A stretch of 64,000 bases of DNA from Streptomyces platensis (GTDB taxonomy: Bacteria; Actinomycetota; Actinomycetes; Streptomycetales; Streptomycetaceae). The DNA lies in assembly GCF_008704855.1 (NCBI RefSeq), contig NZ_CP023691.1:3720001-3784000 (forward strand), given 5' to 3'. Made by a program: the position numbers and the translations under genes. Under the pieces are notes generated by a model. The model searched no databases. It was not told the DNA's origin and saw only the letters and a list, made by a program, of their open reading frames with translations. This document shows positions 50,001 through 58,170 of this stretch, one piece after another (the first letter of the stretch is position 1; each line of letters begins with the position of its first letter).

Positions 50001-50717
50001 TCAAACCCCGACCGCCCCCAACACCGACCCCGCCGCATACGTCACCCCCATCGCCACCACCCCGCCCCCCACATTCCGCAACACCGCCCGCCCCACCGGC
50101 GCAAACCCCATCCGCGCACTGCTCCACCCGCACAACCCCAGCGCCGCAACCACGGCAACCACCGTGATCCACAACCGGTACGCGGCCGGCGGCAGCACAA
50201 TCGCCAGCAACGGCAGCAACGCCCCCACCGTGAAGGCGAGAAAGCTCGCCCCCGCCGCATGCCACGGATTGGTGAGTGCGTCGGGATCGATGCCCAACTC
50301 CACCTCGGCATGGGCCCGCAGCGCATCGTGCTCGGTGAGCTGCTCGGCCACCTCCCGGGCGAGCTGCGCATCCAGCCCCTTGCCCTCCAACATCTGCGTC
50401 AGCTCGATGAGTTCCGCCTGCGGCTCGGTCGCCAGCTCCCGCTTCTCCTGCGCCAGCGCGGCCTTCTCCGAATCGCGCTGAGTGGAGACCGAGACATACT
50501 CACCGGCCGCCATCGACAGGGAACCGGCCAGCAGCCCCGCCAGCCCCGCCGTCAGCAACGCACCCCGTTCGTCGGTGGCTCCGGCGACCCCGACGACGAG
50601 CCCGGCGGTGGAGACGATGCCGTCGTTGGCCCCGAGGACCGCCGCCCGCAGCCAGTTGAGCCGGCTGCCGAGTCCGCCGCCGTGCGCCTCGTCGTGGTCC
50701 GGTGTCTGCAAGGTCAT
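50001..50717 (-). CDS. VIT family (CCC1/VIT1) iron/manganese transporter
   Basis: A 238-residue membrane protein with the family opening LNWLRAAVLGANDGIVSTAG, segment 2 with LAGSLSMAAGEYVSVSTQRD, a cytoplasmic charged region (about 80-150, EKRELATEPQAELIELTQML) containing glutamates that bind metal, and three C-terminal segments. It probably moves Fe2+ or Mn2+ out of the cytosol. Convergent with the P1 peptidase across a 200 bp C-rich gap with no gene. Confidence 0.92.
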   Translation of the reverse strand: MTLQTPDHDEAHGGGLGSRLNWLRAAVLGANDGIVSTAGLVVGVAGATDERGALLTAGLAGLLAGSLSMAAGEYVSVSTQRDSEKAALAQEKRELATEPQAELIELTQMLEGKGLDAQLAREVAEQLTEHDALRAHAEVELGIDPDALTNPWHAAGASFLAFTVGALLPLLAIVLPPAAYRLWITVVAVVAALGLCGWSSARMGFAPVGRAVLRNVGGGVVAMGVTYAAGSVLGAVGV

Positions 50718-50800
50718 CGGCCGAGCGTCTCACCCGTACCGGCCGAGCCCCGCTCGACGCCCCCGCGCCGCCCCGGAATGGCCGGTGGTAGAAACGGCTT

Positions 50801-51436
50801 ATGTCCGCACCGCCCCCCTCACCGCCCCCCTCACCGCCTCCCCCGCCGCCACCGCCCACGCTCGTCCAGCCGGCCCCCCGCAAGCCGGCGCCTCGTCGCC
50901 GACTGTGGTGGCACCGGCTGATATTCGGGCTCTGGTACCGCCCGGTGGAGGTGCTGGACGAGGCGCGGGACCGCAGCGCCTGGGGTGCGGCGGTGCTGCT
51001 GTCGCTGATCAGCGGCGCCATCGGGGTGCTGTCGGTGGACGCGTTCCACACCCAGTGGGCCGTCGACCACACCGCGGGCCTCCAGCTCATCGGGCTGGCC
51101 GAGGCGGGGGTGCTGGCCGCCAGCTTCGTGCTGGGCGCGGTCGCCCATGCGATCGCCCGCACGCTGGGCGGCATAGGCCGCTTCGCGCCGACCGCGAGCC
51201 TGTTCATCGTGCTCTTCTGGGTGACGGATCTGCCGCGGCTGGCGATCGCCGCCTGGCTGCCGACCGACGCCACCTTCGTCCAGGCCGCGACCTGGACGAC
51301 CTGGGGCTTCGGCTATGTCCTCGCGATATTGCTCATACGGGGCCAGCACCATCTGTCGACGTGGAAGTCGGCGGCCGCGGTCTCCGTACAGATGCTGGCC
51401 GCCCTGGCCCTGCTGCGGCTGGGCCCGGTCCGCTGA
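50801..51436 (+). CDS. Yip1-like membrane protein with polyproline N-terminus
   Basis: A 211-residue protein. Residues 3-20 are almost pure proline and serine, then a basic patch (RKPAPRRRLWWHRL) leads into the Yip1-type sequence RPVEVLDEARDRSAWGAAVL. Five hydrophobic segments follow to the C-terminus. The polyproline run needs elongation factor P for translation and may be a binding site. Divergent from the VIT gene. Function unknown. Confidence 0.75.
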   Translation: MSAPPPSPPPSPPPPPPPPTLVQPAPRKPAPRRRLWWHRLIFGLWYRPVEVLDEARDRSAWGAAVLLSLISGAIGVLSVDAFHTQWAVDHTAGLQLIGLAEAGVLAASFVLGAVAHAIARTLGGIGRFAPTASLFIVLFWVTDLPRLAIAAWLPTDATFVQAATWTTWGFGYVLAILLIRGQHHLSTWKSAAAVSVQMLAALALLRLGPVR

Positions 51437-51582
51437 ACCCGGGGCCGGCCCACGCGGCCGGCCCCTCCACCCGGTCGCCCACGGCGGGCGCAAGAGCTAC
51501 GACCGGCTCGAAGACGACCGGCTCAACTACCGCCGTCGCGACCACGACCGGGCGCCACTACAGCCGACGCCCTGCAACCGGC

Positions 51583-51948
51583 TCAACTACGGCTGCTGAG
51601 CTGCCGTACGAGCCCCTCGAAGGCCGCCCGCTCGGCGGCGCTCAGCTCCACGCACTCCGACGGCGGCCCGCCCGGCCCGGTCTGCCGCGGCACCGATCCG
51701 AGCAGCTCCGGCTGTGCGGGCAGCCCCGTCCCGGGCAGCCCCTCCGGCCCGGGTGCGGCGAACGAGCCACCCGGTGCGAAGCGTCCCCGCGACGCGTACC
51801 GCGCCCGCATCTCCCGCTGGTCCCGCCGCAGGGCGGCCTCGTACCGGCCCCGTCGCAGCAGTCTGGTGATCCCGATGGCCCAGACGACGCCCACGGCGAC
51901 AAGGACGCCGAGGCCGATCTGCTGGAGAATCGGAGCGGAGGGAAGCAT
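51583..51948 (-). CDS. Single-pass membrane protein, unknown
   Basis: A 121-residue protein: one segment near the N-terminus (QIGLGVLVAVGVVWAIGITR), a charged juxtamembrane helix (RRGRYEAALRRDQREMRARY), a Gly/Pro-rich stretch and a C-terminal helix (SAAERAAFEGLVRQLSSRS). ATG at 51948 follows GGGAGGACC. The 328 bp to the next gene (51949-52276) show no gene. Function unknown. Confidence 0.65.
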   Translation of the reverse strand: MLPSAPILQQIGLGVLVAVGVVWAIGITRLLRRGRYEAALRRDQREMRARYASRGRFAPGGSFAAPGPEGLPGTGLPAQPELLGSVPRQTGPGGPPSECVELSAAERAAFEGLVRQLSSRS

Positions 51949-52276
51949 GTGGTCCTCCCGGAGGGGTGAGGCGCTGGGGCCAAGACTTGTCGGTGGACGC
52001 CGCGGACTGATCCGGGCCGATCGGAAAGAAACAGCCCGGAGGCCAGTAGACACCACGCTTCGGGACTTCCGACAGGAGATCTTGCGCCGTACGTCCCGAA
52101 GTGGCACATCTCCTATGACATATCGCCACATTCCCGGCACAACCCATGAAGGCGCCACCCCATGAGGCCGCCCCGGCAGGATTGCCCCTGCCCCGTTGGA
52201 CACCCCGGAAGCTTCCGCCCGGCGAAGATCGTCCCGGACGATGACGTCACCCGTCCGCGACGTGAGGAGTACGCAC

Positions 52277-53638
52277 GTGCCGCAGCCGCACCGGCCGCAG
52301 CCCCGGCCGCCCGCCGACGCCGCCCCCGGGCCCACCGACGCCACCCCGCCCGGTGCGCCGCCCGCCCGCGCCCTGGACGGCATCCTCGTCGCGGACTTCA
52401 GCCGGGTGCTGGCCGGACCGCTGGCCGCCGCGACGCTCGCCGACCTCGGCGCCGAGGTGATCAAGGTCGAACGGCCGGGCACCGGTGATGACACCCGCTC
52501 CTGGGGCCCGCCGTTCGTCGCGGACCCCCCGTGCGGCGCGAACTCCCCCTCCGGCGCGGAGCCGCCCCCGCACCAGGGCGGCGCACCGCGGCGCGGAACG
52601 GCCGCGTACTTCGACGCCGCGAACCGCTCCAAGCGCGGCCTGGCACTGGATCTCGGTGACCCGGACGACGCGGCCGCGGCCCGCGAGTTGGCGCGCCGGG
52701 CCGACGTACTGATCGAGAACTTCCGCCCCGGCTCGCTCGCCCTCCCCCAAGGACTCGACAAGCTCCGTCCAGGGGGGACCCCCATCGGCCTGGACCACAC
52801 CGCCACCCGCGCCGCCAACCCGGCCCTGGTGCACTGCACGATCACCGGCTTCGGCTCCGGCGCGGGCGCTCAGCTGCCCGGCTACGACTTCGTCGTGCAG
52901 GCCGTCGGCGGGCTGATGAGCATCACCGGCGAGCCCGGCGGCACCCCGCTGAAGGCGGGCGTCGCGCTGGTGGACGTGCTGACCGCGAAGGACGCCACCA
53001 CGGGCATCCTGGCGGCGCTGCGCCACCGCGACCGCACCGGTCAGGGCCAGCTGGTCGAGGTCAATCTGCTCTCGTCGCTGCTGGGCTCGCTGGTCAATCA
53101 GGCGTCCGGCCATCTGGCCACCGGCCGCGATCCGGGCCCGATGGGCAATCGCCACCCGAGCATCGCCCCGTACGAGACGCTGGCCTGCCGTGACGGGCAG
53201 CTGCTGGCGGTGGCGGTGGGCAACGACCGTCAGTTCCGGGAGCTGGCGTGGGCGCTGGGCGCCCCGGAACTCGCCGAGGACCTCCGGTTCGCCCGCAACG
53301 AGGACCGGGTGCAAAACCGCACAGATCTCATCAAAGCGCTGGAGGGTCGGCTGGCCTCCGACACCCCGCACGGCTGGACCGAGCGGCTGACCGCCGTGTC
53401 CGTGCCGTGCGGCCCGGTCAACACCGTCTCCGAGGCCCTGGAGTTGGCGGCGCGCCTCGGTCTCGATCCGGTGACACCGGTCGGCGAGGGGCGCGTCCCC
53501 CAAGTCACCAGCCCACTCCGCCTTTCGGGCACGCCGGTCGCCCAACCCTTCGCTCCACCCCGCCTGGACGAACACGGCACGGCACTGCGAACCTGGCTGT
53601 CGGGGCCGTCCGACGACCCCTTGCCGCCACGCATGTGA
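52277..53638 (+). CDS. Class III CoA-transferase (CaiB/BaiF family)
   Basis: A 453-residue enzyme that moves CoA between carboxylic acids. Family motifs: ILVADFSRVLAGPLAAATLA, LGAEVIKVERPGTGDDTRSW, NRSKRGLALDLGDPDD, VLIENFRPGSL, GYDFVVQAVGGLMSITGEP with the catalytic Asp of the YD pair, and MGNRHPSIAPYE. The segment around residues 85-115 has a Pro/Gly-rich insertion. GTG at 52277 follows GTGAGGAG. No adjacent acyl-CoA genes, so the substrate is unknown. Its stop codon overlaps a Crp-type operator. Confidence 0.92.
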   Translation: MPQPHRPQPRPPADAAPGPTDATPPGAPPARALDGILVADFSRVLAGPLAAATLADLGAEVIKVERPGTGDDTRSWGPPFVADPPCGANSPSGAEPPPHQGGAPRRGTAAYFDAANRSKRGLALDLGDPDDAAAARELARRADVLIENFRPGSLALPQGLDKLRPGGTPIGLDHTATRAANPALVHCTITGFGSGAGAQLPGYDFVVQAVGGLMSITGEPGGTPLKAGVALVDVLTAKDATTGILAALRHRDRTGQGQLVEVNLLSSLLGSLVNQASGHLATGRDPGPMGNRHPSIAPYETLACRDGQLLAVAVGNDRQFRELAWALGAPELAEDLRFARNEDRVQNRTDLIKALEGRLASDTPHGWTERLTAVSVPCGPVNTVSEALELAARLGLDPVTPVGEGRVPQVTSPLRLSGTPVAQPFAPPRLDEHGTALRTWLSGPSDDPLPPRM

Positions 53639-53649
53639 CCTTCATCACA
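53634..53649. promoter_or_regulatory. Crp-type binding site
   Basis: TGTGA-CCTTCA-TCACA is a perfect match to the TGTGA-N6-TCACA palindrome recognised by Crp family proteins including Streptomyces Crp. It overlaps the CoA-transferase stop and lies about 85-100 bp before the L,D-transpeptidase start. A hairpin CGTGCTG-N5-CAGCACG follows at 53683-53701. Confidence 0.6.
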
Positions 53650-53732
53650 AGAGAGCCGTACCCGCAACCAAATCCGTCCGCTCGTGCTGTTTAGCAGCAC
53701 GGAATCACAACACCCCTGTTATGGAGCAGCTC

Positions 53733-55064
53733 GTGACAACGCCGGACAACCCCGCGCCCGCTCGGTCCCGCACCCCGCACCAGCTGCTCCCGTCTGTCGA
53801 GCAGCCGGCGCCGGGCACGCCGCGCCGCAATCGGCGGATGCGCCGCACCCTCGCCGTGACGGCCCTGTTCGCCGCCGGCGCGCTGACCCTGTCCGCCTGT
53901 GGCGGGGACGCCTCGGCCGGTGGCAACGACGACGGCAAGAACGGCCAGGCCGGCGCGGACGCCGCGGCCGCCAAGAACGCCTCCGACGTCAAGATCAAGG
54001 TCTCGTCGGACGACGGCGCCACCAACGCCAGCATCAACGACACCGGGGTGAAGGTCACCGACGGCAAGTTGACCGAGGTGAAGCTCACCGACGCGAACGG
54101 CAAGGACGTCGCCGGCGCCATATCGTCCGACGGCACGTCCTGGAAGCCGGGCGTCCAGCTGGAGCGCGGGACGAAGTACCGGATCGTGGCGAAGGCCAAG
54201 GACGCCAAGGGCCGGGCCGCCACCGAGAACGCCTCCTTCACGACGGTCTCCTCCGCCAACAGCTTCATCGGCAGCTACACCCCCGACGACGGCAAGACCG
54301 TCGGCGTGGGCATGCCGGTGTCGTTCAACTTCGACAAGGTGATCAGCAACAAGAAGGACGTCCAGTCCCACATCACGGTGACCTCCAGCAGCGGCCAGAA
54401 GGTCGTCGGCCACTGGTTCGGCGCCCAGCGCCTGGACTTCCGGCCCGAGGACTACTGGAAGGCCGGCTCCAAGATCACCATGAAGATCGACCTGGACGGG
54501 GTCAAGGGCGGCCAGGGCATCACCGGTGTCCAGTCCAAGACGGTGTCCTTCACCATCGGGCGCTCGCAGGTCTCCACCGTCGACATGAACACCCAGACCA
54601 TGACGGTCAAGCGCGACGGCAAGACCCTCAAGAACGTCCCGATCTCCGGCGGCAGCCCCGAGAACCCCACCTACAACGGCCAGATGGTGATCTCGGAGAA
54701 GTTCGAGCAGACCCGTATGGACGGCTCCACGGTCGGCTTCAAGAACAAGGACGGCAAGGGCGAGTACGACATCCCTGACGTCCCGCACGCCATGCGGCTC
54801 TCGGCCTCCGGCACCTTCCTCCACGGCAACTACTGGGGCTCCCCGTCCATCTTCGGCCAGGCCGGTACCAGCCACGGCTGCGTCGGCCTGCGGGACAACA
54901 AGGGCGGCGGCGGCGACACCCCGGGCAAGTGGTTCTTCAACGAGTCGCTGATCGGCGATGTCGTCATCGTGAAGAACTCGAAGGACGAGACCGTCAAGCC
55001 GGACAACGGCCTCAACGGCTGGAACATGTCCTGGTCCGAGTGGCAGCAGGGCAGCGCGGTCTGA
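53733..55064 (+). CDS. L,D-transpeptidase lipoprotein with Ig-like domains
   Basis: A 443-residue lipoprotein that forms 3-3 cross-links in peptidoglycan. The export signal ends in lipobox LSAC at about residue 56. After a Gly/Asp-rich spacer come two Ig-like domains (about 85-180 and 185-290), then the YkuD catalytic domain (about 295-430) with FLHGNYWGS and the active site TSHGCVGLRD. A C-terminal tail ending WNMSWSEWQQ packs on the catalytic domain in relatives of LdtMt2. GTG at 53733 has GGAG six bases upstream; ATG at 53721 has none. Followed by a strong terminator; preceded by a Crp-type site. Confidence 0.93.
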   Translation: MTTPDNPAPARSRTPHQLLPSVEQPAPGTPRRNRRMRRTLAVTALFAAGALTLSACGGDASAGGNDDGKNGQAGADAAAAKNASDVKIKVSSDDGATNASINDTGVKVTDGKLTEVKLTDANGKDVAGAISSDGTSWKPGVQLERGTKYRIVAKAKDAKGRAATENASFTTVSSANSFIGSYTPDDGKTVGVGMPVSFNFDKVISNKKDVQSHITVTSSSGQKVVGHWFGAQRLDFRPEDYWKAGSKITMKIDLDGVKGGQGITGVQSKTVSFTIGRSQVSTVDMNTQTMTVKRDGKTLKNVPISGGSPENPTYNGQMVISEKFEQTRMDGSTVGFKNKDGKGEYDIPDVPHAMRLSASGTFLHGNYWGSPSIFGQAGTSHGCVGLRDNKGGGGDTPGKWFFNESLIGDVVIVKNSKDETVKPDNGLNGWNMSWSEWQQGSAV

Positions 55065-55095
55065 CGCACGACGACGCACCCGCGGAGCACAGCTG

Positions 55096-55135
55096 AAGGC
55101 GGTGGCCGGTCCCTGGTAGGGGCGGCCACCGCCTT
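55096..55135 (+). terminator. Hairpin terminator
   Basis: AAGGCGGTGGCCG and CGGCCACCGCCTT form a perfect 13 bp stem with a 14-base loop, 31 bp after the transpeptidase stop. Confidence 0.88.
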
Positions 55136-55250
55136 GTGTGTGTACGGGGGCCATCCGCCCCCAGTCGAAGGGACGGCGCGTCCGTCCCTCCAGTGGGCGG
55201 GACGGCGTGTCCGTCCGGCCTCGGTCAGCCGCCGCCCGGGGGCGGCCCCG

Positions 55251-56747
55251 TCAGGCGCGGCCCTCGTCGGCCAGGGACACCTGCACCAGGAGGGCGGCGA
55301 GCGGCGCCAGCAGACCTACCGCACCGGCCCACAGCCGCCACGCGCCGTTGTCCGGCACGGCCAGCAGGGCCCCCATGATCGCCACCGAGCAGACCAGTCC
55401 GGCCAGCAGCGGCTTCGGCACGGTGGCGGACCAGGCGGCGCCGAGGTCCAACAGCCGGACTTGTCGCCCTGCCCCACCCTCGGTGACCGGCCCGCTTTCC
55501 GGGGCCGGCGCAGCCGCTGCCATGTCCTGCGCCACGTCCTGAGCCACACGCGCAGGCACCGCACCCGGCAACTGCCAACCGTCGTCACCGATCAGCTCGG
55601 CGAGCACGTCCTTGCTCCGACGCCGCTGCGGGTGCCACACCAGCAGCCCTGATGTTCCTGCAAGGACGGTCCCCGCGACGGTGCTGGACAACTCGCCGTG
55701 GAAGGGAACGGTCCGGTCCGTGCCGTCGACGGCGAGCAGCAGACACTTCAGCTGCCGGGTGTGGTCCCGGCGTTCGCGCGCGGTCATCTGATCCGTGCCC
55801 TCGGCCGGCGGGGCGTCGGTGTGCTTTCCGCCGCCCGTGACGCGGACCCGCAGGGCGACCCAGCCCTCACCGGTGCTGCGCGCACCCCGGCGCGTGACAC
55901 CCTCCCGCCACCAGCCTGCGCAGAGTGCCAACGTCACCAGGATCCAGATACCGGCGGCCACCCAGGACGTCGAGGCTTCCACTGCCCGCCCGGACAACTT
56001 CCGTTCGACTTCGGCCCGTTGGTCATCACCCACGGCACCCAGCTCGGGGTGCCCTGGCACGTGGCCGACGTAGAGCGTCCCGCCGACCTCGTGGCGCCGT
56101 TCGGTGGCCGCCGTGAAGGTGGCCGGAACCCCGCGGCCGCCCTGCTGCCCGTTCGCCGGCGGAAGGAGAACGGTGTAGCCGGCCGTGGCGTGCGCCCGCC
56201 GACCGCGCCCCTCGGTCACCTCGTGCTCGATGGCGGCGATACGGAAGGTGCCGGTGACGGCGCCGGCTTCGCGCAGTGCCACCGCCCGGCTCCCGGAGTC
56301 CGGTTCCGCCACCGCGAGCACGATCCACAGGCACACCAGCGTCGGCAGCCCGATGAGCAGGCCGACGGCACGGAGCGACGGCCATGGTGTGCCGTGCAGC
56401 CGCGCCGGGAGGGCGGCGGAGCGGTCGCCTCCCGATGCCGATGAGGCGGCCCGCACCGCCCGTGCGTAGGTACGTCGCCGGGGCCCACCGGCCCGGACCA
56501 CACTGCTTCCGACGGCCCCCAGGCACAACACCAGCACCCCGAAGGCAAGCCAGACCGCGGCCGTCCGCACCGGCCCGGCCCCGAGAAACAGCCCTGCCGC
56601 GGTGAGCGTCACCAGCCCGAGCGGCGCGGCCACGGTCACCCACCGACCACTGCGCACACCGGCCGCCCCGGCCGGAGCCGGCTGCCCTTGGCCGCCGGGC
56701 CCGCCGGGCTTGGAAAGGGTCGCCTCAGACGGCTGCCCGCTCGTCAT
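55251..56747 (-). CDS. Multi-segment membrane protein, unknown
   Basis: A 498-residue protein with six predicted membrane segments: two near residues 35-85, one near 130-150, one near 260-280 (SWVAAGIWILVTLALCAGWW) and two near the C-terminus. A soluble stretch at about 160-250 (YTVLLPPANG, GGTLYVGHVPGHPELGAVGD) and another at about 325-410 (GTVLAGTSGLLVWHPQRRRS) are beta-rich. The YVGHVPGHPELGAVGD-type text resembles the DUF3592 idea of small-molecule-binding loops but is not a firm match. ATG at 56747 follows CGGAGCG. Function unknown. Confidence 0.7.
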   Translation of the reverse strand: MTSGQPSEATLSKPGGPGGQGQPAPAGAAGVRSGRWVTVAAPLGLVTLTAAGLFLGAGPVRTAAVWLAFGVLVLCLGAVGSSVVRAGGPRRRTYARAVRAASSASGGDRSAALPARLHGTPWPSLRAVGLLIGLPTLVCLWIVLAVAEPDSGSRAVALREAGAVTGTFRIAAIEHEVTEGRGRRAHATAGYTVLLPPANGQQGGRGVPATFTAATERRHEVGGTLYVGHVPGHPELGAVGDDQRAEVERKLSGRAVEASTSWVAAGIWILVTLALCAGWWREGVTRRGARSTGEGWVALRVRVTGGGKHTDAPPAEGTDQMTARERRDHTRQLKCLLLAVDGTDRTVPFHGELSSTVAGTVLAGTSGLLVWHPQRRRSKDVLAELIGDDGWQLPGAVPARVAQDVAQDMAAAAPAPESGPVTEGGAGRQVRLLDLGAAWSATVPKPLLAGLVCSVAIMGALLAVPDNGAWRLWAGAVGLLAPLAALLVQVSLADEGRA

Positions 56748-56878
56748 CCGAACGCTCCGAACTTGTCCAAGGGCCGAGGTCAGTTCACCGGCCGCCGCCA
56801 CTGTGCCACGGCCCCCGTCGCGGGCGAGCGACGGGGGCCGGGGGCTTCGGACCGGTCTTCAGGTACCGGGGCCGGACG

Positions 56879-57175
56879 TCAGGCGCCGGGGAGTGCCCCG
56901 TGCTTCACGGCGGAGACGAAGGACGCCCAGGCGGGCACCTCGAAGAGCAGGGCGGGACCCTGGGGGTCCTTGCTGTCGCGGACGGGGACGAGGGCGGGGA
57001 AGTCGTCGGAGACCTCGATGCAGTTGCCCCCGTCCGGGTTGCTGTGGCTGGACTTGCGCCAGGTGGCATTGGCCAGGAGGTCGTCGGAGACCTCGATGCA
57101 GTTCCCCCCGTCCTGGTTGCTGTAGCTGGACTTGCGCCAGGTGACGGTGCTCAGCTCGGGGTGGCGGACGGACAT
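56879..57175 (-). CDS. DUF397 protein with partially duplicated domain
   Basis: A 98-residue protein. The first copy covers WRKSSYSNQDGGNCIEVSDD only; the second has WRKSSHSNPDGGNCIEVSDD followed by the full remainder (ALVPVRDSKDPQGPALLFEV). DUF397 proteins are partners of the HTH regulators encoded beside them and act in Streptomyces developmental control (the BldB/WhiJ type). It overlaps the HTH gene by 25 bp and is translated after it. Confidence 0.93.
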   Translation of the reverse strand: MSVRHPELSTVTWRKSSYSNQDGGNCIEVSDDLLANATWRKSSHSNPDGGNCIEVSDDFPALVPVRDSKDPQGPALLFEVPAWASFVSAVKHGALPGA

Positions 57176-58002
57176 GGGACTTCCTCCAGTAGACGCCGTA
57201 GGAACTCCGCGGACTCGCGCGGGGACAGAGCATGGTCGCGCAACCGATCGTAACTGAACTGCAATCGCTCAACTCGGGCGTTTTCCTCGACCAGTTGACC
57301 GTCGTATCCCGTTTCCACCCAGCCCGTGGTCCGACCCTCGGGCATGCGCAGAAGGGCCGTGTCCGTGTTGGGCAACTCGCACAGCCCCGCGGTGAACGGA
57401 AGGATCTGAAGCGTCACGTTGGGCTGTGCGGCGACATCGGCGAGGTGCTTCAGCTGCTCCTGCCATTCGGCGCGGTCCAACAGCCCCCGGCGCAGCACGG
57501 CCTCGTCGAGGATCGCCCGGAATTCCGGCGCCTCCGGACTCGACAGCACCCTGCGGCGGTACATCCGTGCTTCCACTTGCTGATCGAGTTCGGCGCCGGG
57601 GACCAGTCCGCCACGCAACAGCAGTCGGTAGGCGTACGTTTCCGTCTGGAGCAGACCAGGCACCACGGCGGGAGAGTACTGCTGGATGCCCGCCGCCTTG
57701 GCCTCCAGCGCCATGAAGCGCCGGTACCGCTCCTTGAATTGCGTGGGGTCACCCGCCGCCAACTCCCACAGCGTCAGCAGCAGTCGATCCGTCCCGTAAT
57801 ACTGGTCCAGTGCCTGGGCGACCTCCGGGCCGCCGAGCGTCTGGCCGCTCTCCATCTTGCCGAACAGCGACCAGTCCCAGCCCAGGGCCTCGCCGAGCTG
57901 CCGGAGGCTGTCGCCTTTCTCGGCGCGTAGTAATCGCAGCTCCTCTACGAAGCGCTGGCGCGGCTCCTGGCTCCGACCGGTGACCGCTCGCCTGGGCGGC
58001 AT
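57151..58002 (-). CDS. HTH (XRE) regulator with DUF5753 domain
   Basis: A 283-residue regulator of the WhiJ-like group. The N-terminal helix-turn-helix spans residues 15-70 (FVEELRLLRAEKGDSLRQLG, then GWDWSLFGKMESGQ). The DUF5753 ligand domain (about 95-275) includes YSPAVVPGLLQTETYAYRLL and EAVLRRGL. ATG at 58002 follows GGAGGAGG. Pairs with the downstream DUF397 gene, a combination repeated many times in Streptomyces genomes; usually antagonistic partners controlling a few promoters. Confidence 0.93.
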   Translation of the reverse strand: MPPRRAVTGRSQEPRQRFVEELRLLRAEKGDSLRQLGEALGWDWSLFGKMESGQTLGGPEVAQALDQYYGTDRLLLTLWELAAGDPTQFKERYRRFMALEAKAAGIQQYSPAVVPGLLQTETYAYRLLLRGGLVPGAELDQQVEARMYRRRVLSSPEAPEFRAILDEAVLRRGLLDRAEWQEQLKHLADVAAQPNVTLQILPFTAGLCELPNTDTALLRMPEGRTTGWVETGYDGQLVEENARVERLQFSYDRLRDHALSPRESAEFLRRLLEEVPCPSATPS

Positions 58003-58170
58003 GGCGACCTCCTCCGTGGAAGGTGTGGAACTAACGGTGCGTGGCGCAGAAGTACCGCCTACAAGCGGCATTCGCGCCCAATTCCGGGCCCATTTACGTA
58101 AGGGCCGGAATACGCACGGTAGTGGTCCGCCGAGGACTCGGGCAGGGAAACGGCACAGAAGCGGCAGGGA

